Positions 35,693 through 44,653 of a stretch of 64,000 bases of DNA are shown one piece after another; the first letter of the stretch is position 1; every line of letters starts with the position of its first letter. Source of the DNA: an uncultured Caryophanales bacterium (GTDB taxonomy: Bacteria > Bacillota_I > Bacilli_A > RFN20 > CAG-288); NCBI GenBank assembly GCA_949287425.1, contig CASEGJ010000003.1, positions 134,993 to 198,992 on the forward strand, given 5' to 3'. Under the pieces are notes generated by a model. That model did no database searches and had not been told where the DNA came from. It worked only from the letters and a program-made list of their open reading frames with translations. A program made the position numbers and the translations under genes.

Positions 35693-36943
35693 ATGTCTAG
35701 TAATTTAATAAGTGCTGATAAATTTCAATTTGATGACTTAAAACGATATATTTTGGATTTTTGTAAATCTAAAAATAGTCAAACTAATTATGATCCTAGT
35801 GTAGTAAAAACTTATTTTGACGATAGACAAGTTGAATGTACGATTACTGAAATTTCTAAATTGATAGAGCAAAAGCGTTGGTTAAAACAAGTGGAGCAAG
35901 AATATAGTAGCCTTAAAAATGAATTTTGTCACAATCAAAATCGAGAGAGAAATTTAGATCCGGTCTTTATATATTTCTATGTTATTTTTACATATTATCG
36001 CAGACAGAAAAACTTTACTAAAATGGAAGAGTTTTATAAAGAAGGATTAATGGAATTTAAAGATTATCCTATTTATAACCATATTGATTTATTGTGCAAA
36101 GCTAATTTACCTATTAATTTTGATAAATTGGAGGATTTAATTAGACAATCTATTAAAAATCAAAATAAATATCCACAATTAAAACAACAAGAAGGTGTTA
36201 TTCATCATTATTGTGAAATGGTAGCTATTTATTATGAAAGAAACCTCGATTTAAAACATAATGACGAGGCTAAAAAGCAAATTAAAGACGCTTTAGAAAA
36301 AGTGGATAATTTAATTAAAGAAAACGAAAACAAAAACAAGGGAAATCAAGTTCAATTAAATCCTACAATTAATTCTATCAGTGAATACATCGAATATTTT
36401 AGTAAACAAGATTTAAAAAATTATGATAAATATTATGTTACTAAAGGTAGATTATTAGCTTTAAATCAGCAATATAGTCAAGCTTTAGTTTCTATCAATA
36501 AAGGTATTAGTTTAGTTTACGATTCTGATAATCCTAACAAATCTACCATTGATTCATATAAATTAATTGCTAATAATATTTCTTTAATTAAAGCTTATGA
36601 TACTTCTTTAGAAAATTATGAATCGCTAAGGTCAATTAAAACTGATAACTTTAAAGTTATTTCATTAATGACTGCGGTATTGAGCTTTGTTTTAGGTAGT
36701 GTGCAAATTTTTGCAACGGTTAAGTCTCCTGTTGAAATAGTTACTTATTTAGTGGCGTTTTTAGGCTTAATTTTAATTTTATTAGGTATTTGTTTGTTAG
36801 GCGTTAGCCTTGTAATGAAAGATTGTTCAAAAAAAGAGAAAAAGTTTATTGCTGGTTTAATTGTTTTAGGTGTGATATTGTTAATATGTATATTAATTCC
36901 GCAATTTGTCGAATATTTTAAATTGAAAAATGAATCTGTATAA
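35693..36943 (+). CDS. TPR-like protein with C-terminal membrane anchor
   Basis: A 416-residue protein I cannot assign to a named family. Residues about 1-310 are helical and charged with TPR-like stretches (for example YYVTKGRLLALNQQYSQALVSINKGISL), which suggests protein-protein contacts in the cytosol. Three hydrophobic segments follow at about 322-343, 350-375 and 387-410, with a short basic loop between the second and third. Ribosome-binding site aaggag. The stop overlaps the start of the PP2C-type phosphatase gene by 14 bases, so the pair is translationally coupled. A membrane-bound scaffold or effector controlled by phosphorylation is an inference. Confidence 0.75.
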   Translation: MSSNLISADKFQFDDLKRYILDFCKSKNSQTNYDPSVVKTYFDDRQVECTITEISKLIEQKRWLKQVEQEYSSLKNEFCHNQNRERNLDPVFIYFYVIFTYYRRQKNFTKMEEFYKEGLMEFKDYPIYNHIDLLCKANLPINFDKLEDLIRQSIKNQNKYPQLKQQEGVIHHYCEMVAIYYERNLDLKHNDEAKKQIKDALEKVDNLIKENENKNKGNQVQLNPTINSISEYIEYFSKQDLKNYDKYYVTKGRLLALNQQYSQALVSINKGISLVYDSDNPNKSTIDSYKLIANNISLIKAYDTSLENYESLRSIKTDNFKVISLMTAVLSFVLGSVQIFATVKSPVEIVTYLVAFLGLILILLGICLLGVSLVMKDCSKKEKKFIAGLIVLGVILLICILIPQFVEYFKLKNESV

Positions 36944-37787
36944 AAGGTTAAAAGAAAATAAATTATCTGCTTGTAATTTAATATATAAAACTAGAAAATC
37001 TCATTATTATAATGAGGATAGGTTTTTTATTGGTAAAGATTACATTTTGGTTTTAGATGGAGCTACTGGGTTACTTCCAAGTAAGCTATATCCGACTTCT
37101 GGTGCTAATTTTGCAAGTTATATAAAATCTCATCTTCCTAAAAATTATATTTTGTTAGATGAAAAATTAGAAAATATCAGTAAGGAATTTTATTTGAAAT
37201 ATTTTAATGGTGTTGATGATATGGCAATTCTACCAAGTGCAGGAATGGTAATTGCTAATTTAAATCAAGATAAAGTTAATTTAGCATATATTGGTGATTG
37301 TGAAATAGCTGTTGAATATAAAGATGATAGCTTTCAGTTATTTATGCAAAAAGAACTTAGTCAATTAGATAAAAAAGCTATTAATTTAATGGAAGAATAT
37401 TCTAAAAACAACAATGTTAGTTTGTTTCAAGCAAGAAAAGATAAAAACGATATACTTATTCAAAACAGGCGTTTAGCGAATAAGGAAAATGGATATAATG
37501 TATATTCGTGTTCTAGTTTAGGTAAATTTAATTTTTCTAAAACGAGTTTAGATATTTCTAATATTAAAGCTATATATCTATATACTGATGGTTTTGCTTC
37601 TTTATGGGATACTTTTAAAATTTATCCAAGTTATGTTCAATGTTTAAAAACTATCATCAATCAAGAAAGCTTGGATTTATTGTTTAATAAAATAGAACAA
37701 ATCTCTTATCAAGATACAAAGTTAAATAAATATCCTAGATTTAAAGTTATAGACGATATAACTTTTGTAAAAATCAATTTGAAATAA
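36930..37787 (+). CDS. PP2C-family protein phosphatase
   Basis: A 285-residue PPM/PP2C-type Ser/Thr phosphatase. Metal-site motifs are present in order: YNEDRFF (residues 27-33), VLDGATGL (42-49), AYIGDCE, LYTDGFASLWD and the final DDITFVKI, so all core acidic residues appear kept; it is likely active. The DGATG form differs from the common DGxGG of RsbU/Stp types. No signal or membrane segment. It starts inside the TPR gene with no ribosome-binding site, implying coupled translation. No partner kinase is found in the window. It ends five bases from the convergent ribF. Confidence 0.82.
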   Translation: MNLYKRLKENKLSACNLIYKTRKSHYYNEDRFFIGKDYILVLDGATGLLPSKLYPTSGANFASYIKSHLPKNYILLDEKLENISKEFYLKYFNGVDDMAILPSAGMVIANLNQDKVNLAYIGDCEIAVEYKDDSFQLFMQKELSQLDKKAINLMEEYSKNNNVSLFQARKDKNDILIQNRRLANKENGYNVYSCSSLGKFNFSKTSLDISNIKAIYLYTDGFASLWDTFKIYPSYVQCLKTIINQESLDLLFNKIEQISYQDTKLNKYPRFKVIDDITFVKINLK

Positions 37788-37792
37788 ATATA

Positions 37793-38701
37793 TTAAATTT
37801 TATTTCTAATAAGATTTTTGATGCTGTCTCTATCTTTACTTAGTTGATCTTTTAATTCATCTAATGAATTGAATTTTTGTTCTTCTCTAATTTTATTAAT
37901 AAAGAACACTTCTACATATTTACTATAGATATCCTGATTGAAATCAAATATATTAGTTTCAACTAAAGGGGCATTTAATTCATCAATTGTCGGGTGAGTT
38001 CCTATATTGCTCATACTTGAATAAAGTTTATTATCTATTTTAATTAAACTAGCGTAGACTCCGTTTTTTGGAATTGGATAATTGAAAGAAAGTTTAAGAT
38101 TTGCTGTGGGAAAGTTAATCTTTCTTCCGTTAGCCAATCCGTGAATTACTTTTCCTTTAATTGAATAATATCTACCTAGTTGAGAGTTAGCTTGGTCAAT
38201 TTGCCCAGATAAAATTAAGCTAATAATATTTGAAGATGAAATTTTTTGATTGTTGAAATTGATAAAATCTATCACTTTAGTGTTGAAATGTTTTTCTAAA
38301 GTAAGATAGTTACCTTCGCCTTTATAGCCAAAAGTAAAATCTTGGCCAATAAATACTTTGTTTATATTTAAATCTTCCAAATAATCTTTAATAAAATTTT
38401 CTTTAGTAATACTTATAGTTTTATTGTTAAATTCTAAAATAAAAACATTTTTAATTCCGAGGTTTTTAAATATATTTAACTTATCTTTTAAGCTAGTTAA
38501 TTGATAAGAATCTTTCTTTTTATGAATGAGTTTTTTAACATTTCCATCAAAAGTAAAAACTGATGTATTTGGATTATCTAGTATAGCTTGTTTTATTAAA
38601 AATTGATGCCCGAGATGAATACCATCAAAAAGGCCCAAACAGAGATTAGTTTTTATATTAGATTTATAGTTAAATCCGTTTTTATATTTATATACATTCA
38701 T
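37793..38701 (-). CDS. ribF: Bifunctional riboflavin kinase/FAD synthetase
   Basis: Makes FMN and FAD from riboflavin. The N-terminal FAD synthetase (nucleotidyltransferase) domain has LGLFDGIHLGHQFLI (HxGH-type motif); the C-terminal flavokinase domain has VIHGLANGRKINFPTANL and NGVYASLIKI. Length 302 is standard. It starts two bases after truB in the conserved truB-ribF order. No ribosome-binding site is visible because the gene is coupled to truB. Confidence 0.95.
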   Translation of the reverse strand: MNVYKYKNGFNYKSNIKTNLCLGLFDGIHLGHQFLIKQAILDNPNTSVFTFDGNVKKLIHKKKDSYQLTSLKDKLNIFKNLGIKNVFILEFNNKTISITKENFIKDYLEDLNINKVFIGQDFTFGYKGEGNYLTLEKHFNTKVIDFINFNNQKISSSNIISLILSGQIDQANSQLGRYYSIKGKVIHGLANGRKINFPTANLKLSFNYPIPKNGVYASLIKIDNKLYSSMSNIGTHPTIDELNAPLVETNIFDFNQDIYSKYVEVFFINKIREEQKFNSLDELKDQLSKDRDSIKNLIRNKI

Positions 38702-38703
38702 AT

Positions 38704-39552
38704 TTAAAACATTCTATATGGTTTATAAATCAGTTCGTTTTCTTCATCTTGTTTATATATGGCGATAATTTTAGATTGATAAACCATAGCTAGTAATTTA
38801 TTTGAACTTTTTATTCTAGTAGGATGGCCATTTAAAATGTATTTGGCCTTTTTATCATCTAAATAATATTTTGGATAAGATGATAAAACTTCTTCAATTG
38901 AAATTAGATCTTTATTAGTAATATCTTCAATATATTTTGCTTTATCTAAATTAAATTGACCAATCTTAGTTCTTTTTAAACTGATTAAATGTCCGTATTC
39001 GTTTAATTTATTAGCAATATCTTCACCTAAGCTTCTTATATATGTACCTTTACTTACTTCTACTTCAAAAGTAATTGTGTCGTTTTCATATGAAATTAAT
39101 TTATATGAATAAATGTTAATTTCTCTTTCTTTTCTTTCAATATCGATGTTTTTTCTAGCTAACTTATATAAAGGAATACCATCGATTTTAATAGCTGAAT
39201 ACATAGGTGGAAGTTGCTTAGATTTTCCTAAAAAAGACGATAAAACACTATCTATTTCTTCTAAAGAATGATAGAAAGGTTGTTTAGTAGCAATTATTTC
39301 GCCAGTTAAATCCAAGCTAGAAGTTTTATTTCCTAATTTTAAACTAGCAATATATGTTTTATTTAGATTTTCTAAAAGAGGGAAAAGCTTGTTTCCTTTA
39401 TTAATTCCACATATTATTAATCCGCTTGCAAAAGGGTCTAAAGTACCTAAATGTCCTACTTTTTTTGTGTTAAAAATCTTTTTTAAAGGCGTTTCGGCAT
39501 AAGTGGTTGATTTGCCTTCTTTTTTGTTTAAAAGAATTAATCCGTTTTCCAT
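38704..39552 (-). CDS. truB: tRNA pseudouridine-55 synthase
   Basis: Converts U55 in the T-loop of tRNAs to pseudouridine. The catalytic motif HLGTLDPFASGLI gives Asp39; LKLGNKTSSLD, PPMYSAIKIDGIPLYKLAR and SKGTYIRSLGEDIA follow. Length 282 residues. It has no ribosome-binding site; a TAAAAT string ends about ten bases before the ATG, preceded at 17 bases by TTTAAA, so the mRNA may start almost at the ATG. It is divergent from the Sel1 gene across 64 bases. Confidence 0.95.
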   Translation of the reverse strand: MENGLILLNKKEGKSTTYAETPLKKIFNTKKVGHLGTLDPFASGLIICGINKGNKLFPLLENLNKTYIASLKLGNKTSSLDLTGEIIATKQPFYHSLEEIDSVLSSFLGKSKQLPPMYSAIKIDGIPLYKLARKNIDIERKEREINIYSYKLISYENDTITFEVEVSKGTYIRSLGEDIANKLNEYGHLISLKRTKIGQFNLDKAKYIEDITNKDLISIEEVLSSYPKYYLDDKKAKYILNGHPTRIKSSNKLLAMVYQSKIIAIYKQDEENELIYKPYRMF

Positions 39553-39616
39553 AGCGATATTATTTTAGAATATTTGTCTTCTTTTTTAAATAAAATGGTT
39601 TATAATTATAGCGTTT

Positions 39617-40585
39617 ATGAGATATTTTGCTTCTTATACTGAGATTTTTAACAATAACGATTCAACTAAAAGAGAAATTATAAGACTACAAGCTTATAAT
39701 TTGGCGATTTCTTTTTTGACTAGAAAACAGGTAAAAGGAAATTATATAGTCGATGAAATAAACGAATTGAAAAAATATTTTGAATCGGATGAATTTTGTA
39801 AGATATATTTTCTTTCCCCATATATTTTAAAAGAAGCTAACTTAGTAAAAGATATTATGAATTTAGTTGTTTCTAGCGGAGAATCTAATACTTTTCACAA
39901 ACTTTTTACTACAATTAAAAAAGAAGTTAAAACTATATCTGAATCTTCCAATTTTACTTTTAAAAAATACATCAAAGTTGAAACTGCTGATGAATATCTT
40001 CAAGTGTATCTTTCTTCTAAACAGCACTATGAAGAAGTTATTGATTTAGAAGATAAGCAGGAAATTAAAATTTTAAATAAAAATTTAGAAGATGGATTAG
40101 CTCAAAATAACGAGGAGCTTTCAATTTTATATATAAAATTAAAGTCAAAAGAAGTTAAGTCTACTTTAGATTTGGAAAAGTTGATTCAAATCGGGTTAAA
40201 TTTATCAAAGAAATTTCCTACTAATCCAGAAATTGATTATGTTCTTTCATATTTATATTCGAATATCTACTATACTAAAAAAGATAAATTTACTCAGATT
40301 TTTAATTATTTGTTAAAAGCGAGCAATTACAATTATTCACCCGCTTTATTTATGGTTGGTTTTTTATATTTTACTGGTCAAGGTATTCAAAAAAACGAAG
40401 AAGAAGCTTTAAAATACTGGTCAAAGGCAGCAAGTTTAAATAATTTAGATGCGATTAGTGGGCTAGGAATATATTATTTGTCACATGGAGATAAATTAAA
40501 AGCCAAGCAATATTTACAAAAATCAGCTAACAGTGGAGATTATAAAGCCATTTTACTTTTAGATACTGATTTTGATAGAAAATAA
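39617..40585 (+). CDS. Sel1-repeat protein
   Basis: A 322-residue cytosolic protein. Residues about 1-190 are helical and unrecognised. The C-terminal part contains Sel1-like repeats, clearest in ALFMVGFLYFTGQGIQ...EEALKYWSKAASLNN and DAISGLGIYYLSHGD...AKQYLQKSANSGD. Such repeats mediate protein contacts; the partner is unknown. TATAAT (39601-39606) lies ten bases before the ATG and no ribosome-binding site is present, another candidate leaderless message. It is divergent from truB. Confidence 0.8.
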   Translation: MRYFASYTEIFNNNDSTKREIIRLQAYNLAISFLTRKQVKGNYIVDEINELKKYFESDEFCKIYFLSPYILKEANLVKDIMNLVVSSGESNTFHKLFTTIKKEVKTISESSNFTFKKYIKVETADEYLQVYLSSKQHYEEVIDLEDKQEIKILNKNLEDGLAQNNEELSILYIKLKSKEVKSTLDLEKLIQIGLNLSKKFPTNPEIDYVLSYLYSNIYYTKKDKFTQIFNYLLKASNYNYSPALFMVGFLYFTGQGIQKNEEEALKYWSKAASLNNLDAISGLGIYYLSHGDKLKAKQYLQKSANSGDYKAILLLDTDFDRK

Positions 40586-40706
40586 TTAGCAAAGCTAAAT
40601 TTATTCACTATACAATTTACAATTATAAGGATTTCTATATATTTACTTAAAATTTTAAATAGTATATGATAGGTAAGATTGGTATTTATTTTTACTGCTG
40701 ATTTTT

Positions 40707-42155
40707 ATGAAAACTGAAATAAAAAATCTTAAGACTGCTAAATTAAATAAAAGAAAGTATAAGCCTAATCCGGCTTTAGTTATCGCTGCTTCTTTCTTAG
40801 CTGTCATTTTAATAGGTAGTATCTTCTTGTATCTACCGATATCTTTAAATGAAGGTCAACCTCAAGTTAGTTACATTGACGCTTTATTTACTTCGACCTC
40901 ATGTACTTGTGTTACAGGTTTAGTTTCTGTTAAGCAAGGGGTAGGAAGTTTATATAACGTATTTGGAAGAACTATTATGGGTCTATTAATTCAAATCGGT
41001 GGATTAGGCGTAACTACTTTTGGGGTTATTATTTATATTTTGATTAATCAAAAACTTGGTTTAAATAATCAAACTCTAGTTAAAGAAAACTGGAACTTAG
41101 GTAATTTTAGATCTATTAGAAAGATTTTTTTACAAGTTATATTAGTTTCTTTATCGTTTGAATTTGTCGGCGCTATATTAACTTTCTTTGATTTTTATTT
41201 TGTGCATAATTATCCAGTTAACGATGCTATCGGATATGCTATTTTCCATTCTGTTTCTGCTTTTAATAATGCGGGATTCGATGTTTTTCCTAATAATACT
41301 GGTTCTTTAATTATGTATGAAAATGATCTTTATTTAAATTTGTTAACTTGTTGTTTGATCTTTTTTGGCGGAATTGGTTATTTTGTAATTATTGATATTT
41401 TTCACCATCGTTTTCACTTTAAAAAGTTTTCTTTACAAGGAAAGGTCGCTATAACTTATTCTTTATTTTTGGTTTTTTCTGGAGCTTTAGCTATTTATTT
41501 AGGTGAATTAAATAATGCTGATGATATAACTCAATTAACTAACAACGGTGTAACTTTCCAAGGGGCGTTATTTATGTCAGTATCTTCTCGTACGGCTGGA
41601 TTTACTATGTATGATCTTTCTAAATATAGAGATATTACTATTTTAATGATGATTCTTTTGATGTTTATAGGTGCTTCTCCTGGTTCAGCTGGGGGCGGAA
41701 TTAAAACCACAACTTTTGCTTTATTAATTGCATATATTAGAGGAATTGTCACCAATAGAAAACCTTATTTATTTAAAAGATCTATCAATGAAAATCTAAT
41801 TAAAAAAGCTCTGTTAATTATTTTGCTAGGTTTAATGTTTTTCACTTTAGGTTTAATAATTGTGTCTGGATTTGAAGGTAATGCTAATTATGTGTTAAAT
41901 GGTGAAAAATACAAAGATTACGTTGAAGGCGCAATTAGATTTTCTACTATCGATTACGCTTTTGAATGTATGTCAGCATTTGGAACAGTTGGATTATCAA
42001 CTGGTTTAACTCCTTATTATTCAATAGGTAGTAAACTAGTATTAATCGTGTTGATGTTTGTAGGAAGAATAGGGCCTTTATCTATTCCTACTTTATTTAA
42101 ATCTCAAGCTAATGAAAAATGGCAATATGCTGAAGGGGATATCTCTGTCGGCTAG
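40707..42155 (+). CDS. ktrB: Ktr/Trk-type potassium transporter, membrane subunit
   Basis: Potassium uptake channel subunit of the TrkH/KtrB superfamily, 482 residues. Four M1-P-M2 units are seen with filter regions TSCTCVTGLVS, AFNNAGFDVF, SSRTAGFTMYD and SAFGTVGLSTGL. The ATG has no clear ribosome-binding site; a candidate promoter TTTACT, 17 bases, TATGAT ends about 35 bases upstream. ktrA follows after 14 bases. Co-transported ion, if any, is not predictable. Confidence 0.93.
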   Translation: MKTEIKNLKTAKLNKRKYKPNPALVIAASFLAVILIGSIFLYLPISLNEGQPQVSYIDALFTSTSCTCVTGLVSVKQGVGSLYNVFGRTIMGLLIQIGGLGVTTFGVIIYILINQKLGLNNQTLVKENWNLGNFRSIRKIFLQVILVSLSFEFVGAILTFFDFYFVHNYPVNDAIGYAIFHSVSAFNNAGFDVFPNNTGSLIMYENDLYLNLLTCCLIFFGGIGYFVIIDIFHHRFHFKKFSLQGKVAITYSLFLVFSGALAIYLGELNNADDITQLTNNGVTFQGALFMSVSSRTAGFTMYDLSKYRDITILMMILLMFIGASPGSAGGGIKTTTFALLIAYIRGIVTNRKPYLFKRSINENLIKKALLIILLGLMFFTLGLIIVSGFEGNANYVLNGEKYKDYVEGAIRFSTIDYAFECMSAFGTVGLSTGLTPYYSIGSKLVLIVLMFVGRIGPLSIPTLFKSQANEKWQYAEGDISVG

Positions 42156-42169
42156 AAAGGAAATTTGTT

Positions 42170-42838
42170 ATGGGAAAAAGATCATCAAAAAATGAAACTA
42201 TCGGAATTATTGGCTTAGGTAAATTCGGCATGTGTTTAGCTAATGAACTAGTTCATTTTGGAAAAGAAATTATCTGCATTGATAAAGATGAATTAAAGGT
42301 TCAAAATGCTTTGGATTTTTGTCAGTATGCTTTTGTTAGTGAAGATCTTTCAACTAAGACTTTAGAAGAAACTGGCTTTAAAGAATGCGATACTATTGTC
42401 GTTTGTATTGGCGAACATATGGATACTGCTATTTTTGCTACTTTAAATGCTTTGAATTTAGGGGTTAAGAAAGTAATAGCAATGTCAAATACTGAAGAGA
42501 TGGGTCTAGTTTTAGAAAAACTCGGAGCCGAAGTTATTTATCCATATAAAGATTCCGCAGATAGATTAGCTAAAAGGATATTATCTAACAATGTCATGGA
42601 CTTTATTTCATTAAATGATGAAATTGAAATATCAGAAGTTAAAATTCCTAAAGAATATATCGGTAAAGCGATTATCGATACAGATATTAGAAAAAAGTAC
42701 GGACTAAATATCATCGCTATTGAGCAGGGCGATAAGATTGAAACTAGAATTGATCCTCAATACGTTTTAAAAGAAACTGATATGTTAGTCGTTTTAGGAG
42801 AAAAGACTTTTTTGAGAAAGTTTGAATCTAAAAGATAG
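42170..42838 (+). CDS. ktrA: Ktr potassium uptake regulatory subunit (RCK/TrkA)
   Basis: Cytosolic gating ring subunit that binds nucleotides and controls KtrB. The N-terminal RCK domain has the Rossmann motif IGLGKFGMCLANEL and acidic IDKDE; the C-terminal RCK_C domain spans about residues 140-222 (KIPKEYIGKAI...DMLVVLGE). 222 residues, typical for KtrA. An aaaggaaa ribosome-binding site lies between the two genes. Confidence 0.94.
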   Translation: MGKRSSKNETIGIIGLGKFGMCLANELVHFGKEIICIDKDELKVQNALDFCQYAFVSEDLSTKTLEETGFKECDTIVVCIGEHMDTAIFATLNALNLGVKKVIAMSNTEEMGLVLEKLGAEVIYPYKDSADRLAKRILSNNVMDFISLNDEIEISEVKIPKEYIGKAIIDTDIRKKYGLNIIAIEQGDKIETRIDPQYVLKETDMLVVLGEKTFLRKFESKR

Positions 42839-42867
42839 TTGATAAACATCTATCAAGATGGTAAGAT
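42839..42867 (+). promoter_or_regulatory. Promoter for rpsO
   Basis: TTGATA (42839-42844), 17-base spacer, TAAGAT (42862-42867) with an extended TG immediately upstream. It begins right after the ktrA stop. Confidence 0.65.
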
Positions 42868-42873
42868 ATTTAA

Positions 42874-42959
42874 GCGACTTAGTCTTGGATATGATTGACC
42901 TCTAAAAATTATTTCTAGGTCTAAGCTAAGCAAAGATACATTATGGAGGTATAAAAAAG
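42874..42959 (+). promoter_or_regulatory. rpsO 5' leader, possible S15 autoregulatory structure
   Basis: Nested pairings CTTAG (42878-42882) with CTAAG (42926-42930) and GACCT (42897-42901) with AGGTC (42917-42921) would form a two-part hairpin upstream of the tggagg site. Bacterial rpsO leaders commonly bind S15 to repress translation (known); whether this one does is inference. Confidence 0.45.
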
Positions 42960-43226
42960 ATGTTATCTAAAGAAAGAAAAGCTGAATTAACTAAGAAATT
43001 TGGCGCCAATGAAAAAGATACTGGCAATGTTAAAGTTCAAGTTGCTATCTTAACTGATGAAATTAATTTATTAACTGAACACTTAAAAGTTAATAAGCAC
43101 GATTATTCTTCTAAAAGAGCTTTGTTTGTTAAAGTTGGTCAAAGAAGTGGTTTATTAGGTTATTTAAATAACAAGAATCACGATGAATATCTCGCTTTAA
43201 TTAAGGCCTTAGGTATTAGAAAATAG
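42960..43226 (+). CDS. rpsO: 30S ribosomal protein S15
   Basis: Binds the central domain of 16S rRNA. The segments DTGNVKVQVAILTDEINLLTEHL, HDYSSKRALFVKVGQRSGLLGYL and the C-terminal ALGIRK are diagnostic. 88 residues, standard. Ribosome-binding site tggagg. Single-gene unit with its own promoter, leader and terminator; the usual neighbour pnp is absent. Confidence 0.97.
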   Translation: MLSKERKAELTKKFGANEKDTGNVKVQVAILTDEINLLTEHLKVNKHDYSSKRALFVKVGQRSGLLGYLNNKNHDEYLALIKALGIRK

Positions 43227-43243
43227 TAAATTGATATCAATAT

Positions 43244-43271
43244 ATAGCTGCTAGTAATGGCAGCTATTTTG
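43244..43271 (+). terminator. Terminator after rpsO
   Basis: ATAGCTGC (43244-43251) and GCAGCTAT (43260-43267) form a perfect eight-pair stem followed by TTT. Confidence 0.8.
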
Positions 43272-43329
43272 TTTGCTAAAAAGCTATAATTGATAAGATG
43301 GTTGATGTATATTATTTAGCTACCAATAA

Positions 43330-43359
43330 TTGACAATATATGTTTTTGTTTGTTATATT
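43330..43359 (+). promoter_or_regulatory. Promoter of the protease-lipoprotein operon
   Basis: TTGACA (43330-43335), 18-base spacer, TATATT (43354-43359) with an extended TG. The aaggag site and ATG at 43380 follow. Confidence 0.7.
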
Positions 43360-43379
43360 GAATTATAAGGAGTCAAGTT

Positions 43380-44633
43380 ATGAAAAAAAAGAACATTATG
43401 TTATTGGCTTTATTTTTCATTATACCTAATGTAAATGTTAATAAAGCTAATATGGAAAAGTTAACTATTTATCATTGTGGACCAGAAGATGTTTTTGTTC
43501 CTAATCAAAACAATAATGAAAATAATAATTATGAGATGTTAGATTATCTAAATAATAACGGAACAAATTTAGAAATTAATCCAAGTATTAATTTTGGCAC
43601 TTTAGAATCATCATATTATCTTCAAAAAGATTTTATTTATTACTATTTTTATAACCAAGGTAAAAACATTATTGAAAATCAATTAGGTAATTGTGGTTTA
43701 ACAGCGATATCAATGCTTTTAAGCTATTATGATATTTATTGGAATGATGATATTATTCCAAATCAATACAACATAGGAACGAATTTATCCAGTAGTGATG
43801 ATATGATTACTTCATATGATTCACCTGGTATTACCGATGATATTAAATTTGAAAATAATGGGGAAAGTTTTAGCGAAAGCATCAAGAGTTTTATTAATAT
43901 TGCGATTTTAAATAAAGATACATCATTTATGGGACTATTATTAGATTACGCGGTAAATCAAGGTTATTTTACAAAAGATGATATTGAGTCGTTAGGGGTT
44001 AATTATTTAATGATGATGAGTCTTTTAGATAAATATTTGATGAGTAATCCAATTTTATTAGAACATGCTAAATTAAAATCTCTACATGTTGGTGTTGATG
44101 ATACAGAATATAGAAGATTTTATTTGATGGGAACTATTAAAAATTTATTAATAGAAGGACATCCACTTATAGTTGGTGGAAATGGCGTTGATTCTTCCGG
44201 TATAAAATATGGTCATGTTTGTATAGCATATGATTATGATCAAAAAAATGATATTATTTATGGAAATATGGGTTGGGGTAAAGGAACAGTCACAATAGAT
44301 GGAGTTTCTTATCCTAGTACTAGAGTTAATTTAAATGCTTATTTTAATAACGGGATTGAAGATTATTATTACTATGAATTTGACGATAATTTAACGCATA
44401 AGCATTCTAATAAATATTACATATTATCTACGAATGAATATGTTTGTTCATGTCAATTAAATTCTCACACACATAGTTATGCATATTTATTTTCTACATT
44501 TACTTACCATAAAAAGAAATGTATTTGTATGGAAGATTATGAATTAGAAAAACATAACTATTCTATAAAAGGCGAGTTTTTAGTTTGTTCAAATTGTGGA
44601 GCTTCTAAACCATATATTCATTTAGAAATTTAA
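43380..44633 (+). CDS. Secreted papain-fold cysteine protease-like protein
   Basis: A 417-residue exported protein with signal peptide MKKKNIMLLALFFIIPNVNV. The papain-like triad is suggested by the Cys in LGNCGLTAISMLLSYYD (about residue 104), the His in YGHVCIAYDYD and the Asn/Asp region NMGWGKG; the spacing and the GWG resemble peptidase families C10 and C39. The C-terminal 80 residues contain eight or so Cys/His residues (CSCQ, HTHS, KKKCIC, CSNCG), which may form a small metal-binding domain. No lipobox. Two small lipoproteins follow at 20- and 13-base gaps and may be partners or inhibitors (inference). Confidence 0.72.
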   Translation: MKKKNIMLLALFFIIPNVNVNKANMEKLTIYHCGPEDVFVPNQNNNENNNYEMLDYLNNNGTNLEINPSINFGTLESSYYLQKDFIYYYFYNQGKNIIENQLGNCGLTAISMLLSYYDIYWNDDIIPNQYNIGTNLSSSDDMITSYDSPGITDDIKFENNGESFSESIKSFINIAILNKDTSFMGLLLDYAVNQGYFTKDDIESLGVNYLMMMSLLDKYLMSNPILLEHAKLKSLHVGVDDTEYRRFYLMGTIKNLLIEGHPLIVGGNGVDSSGIKYGHVCIAYDYDQKNDIIYGNMGWGKGTVTIDGVSYPSTRVNLNAYFNNGIEDYYYYEFDDNLTHKHSNKYYILSTNEYVCSCQLNSHTHSYAYLFSTFTYHKKKCICMEDYELEKHNYSIKGEFLVCSNCGASKPYIHLEI

Positions 44634-44653
44634 TCTAGAAAGGAATTATAGTT

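Noticed and set aside
35693-36943. Calling the TPR-membrane protein a SLATT-type antiphage effector
   Set aside because: It has three rather than two membrane segments and no linked nucleotide cyclase, SLOG or other effector gene; the resemblance is only in layout.
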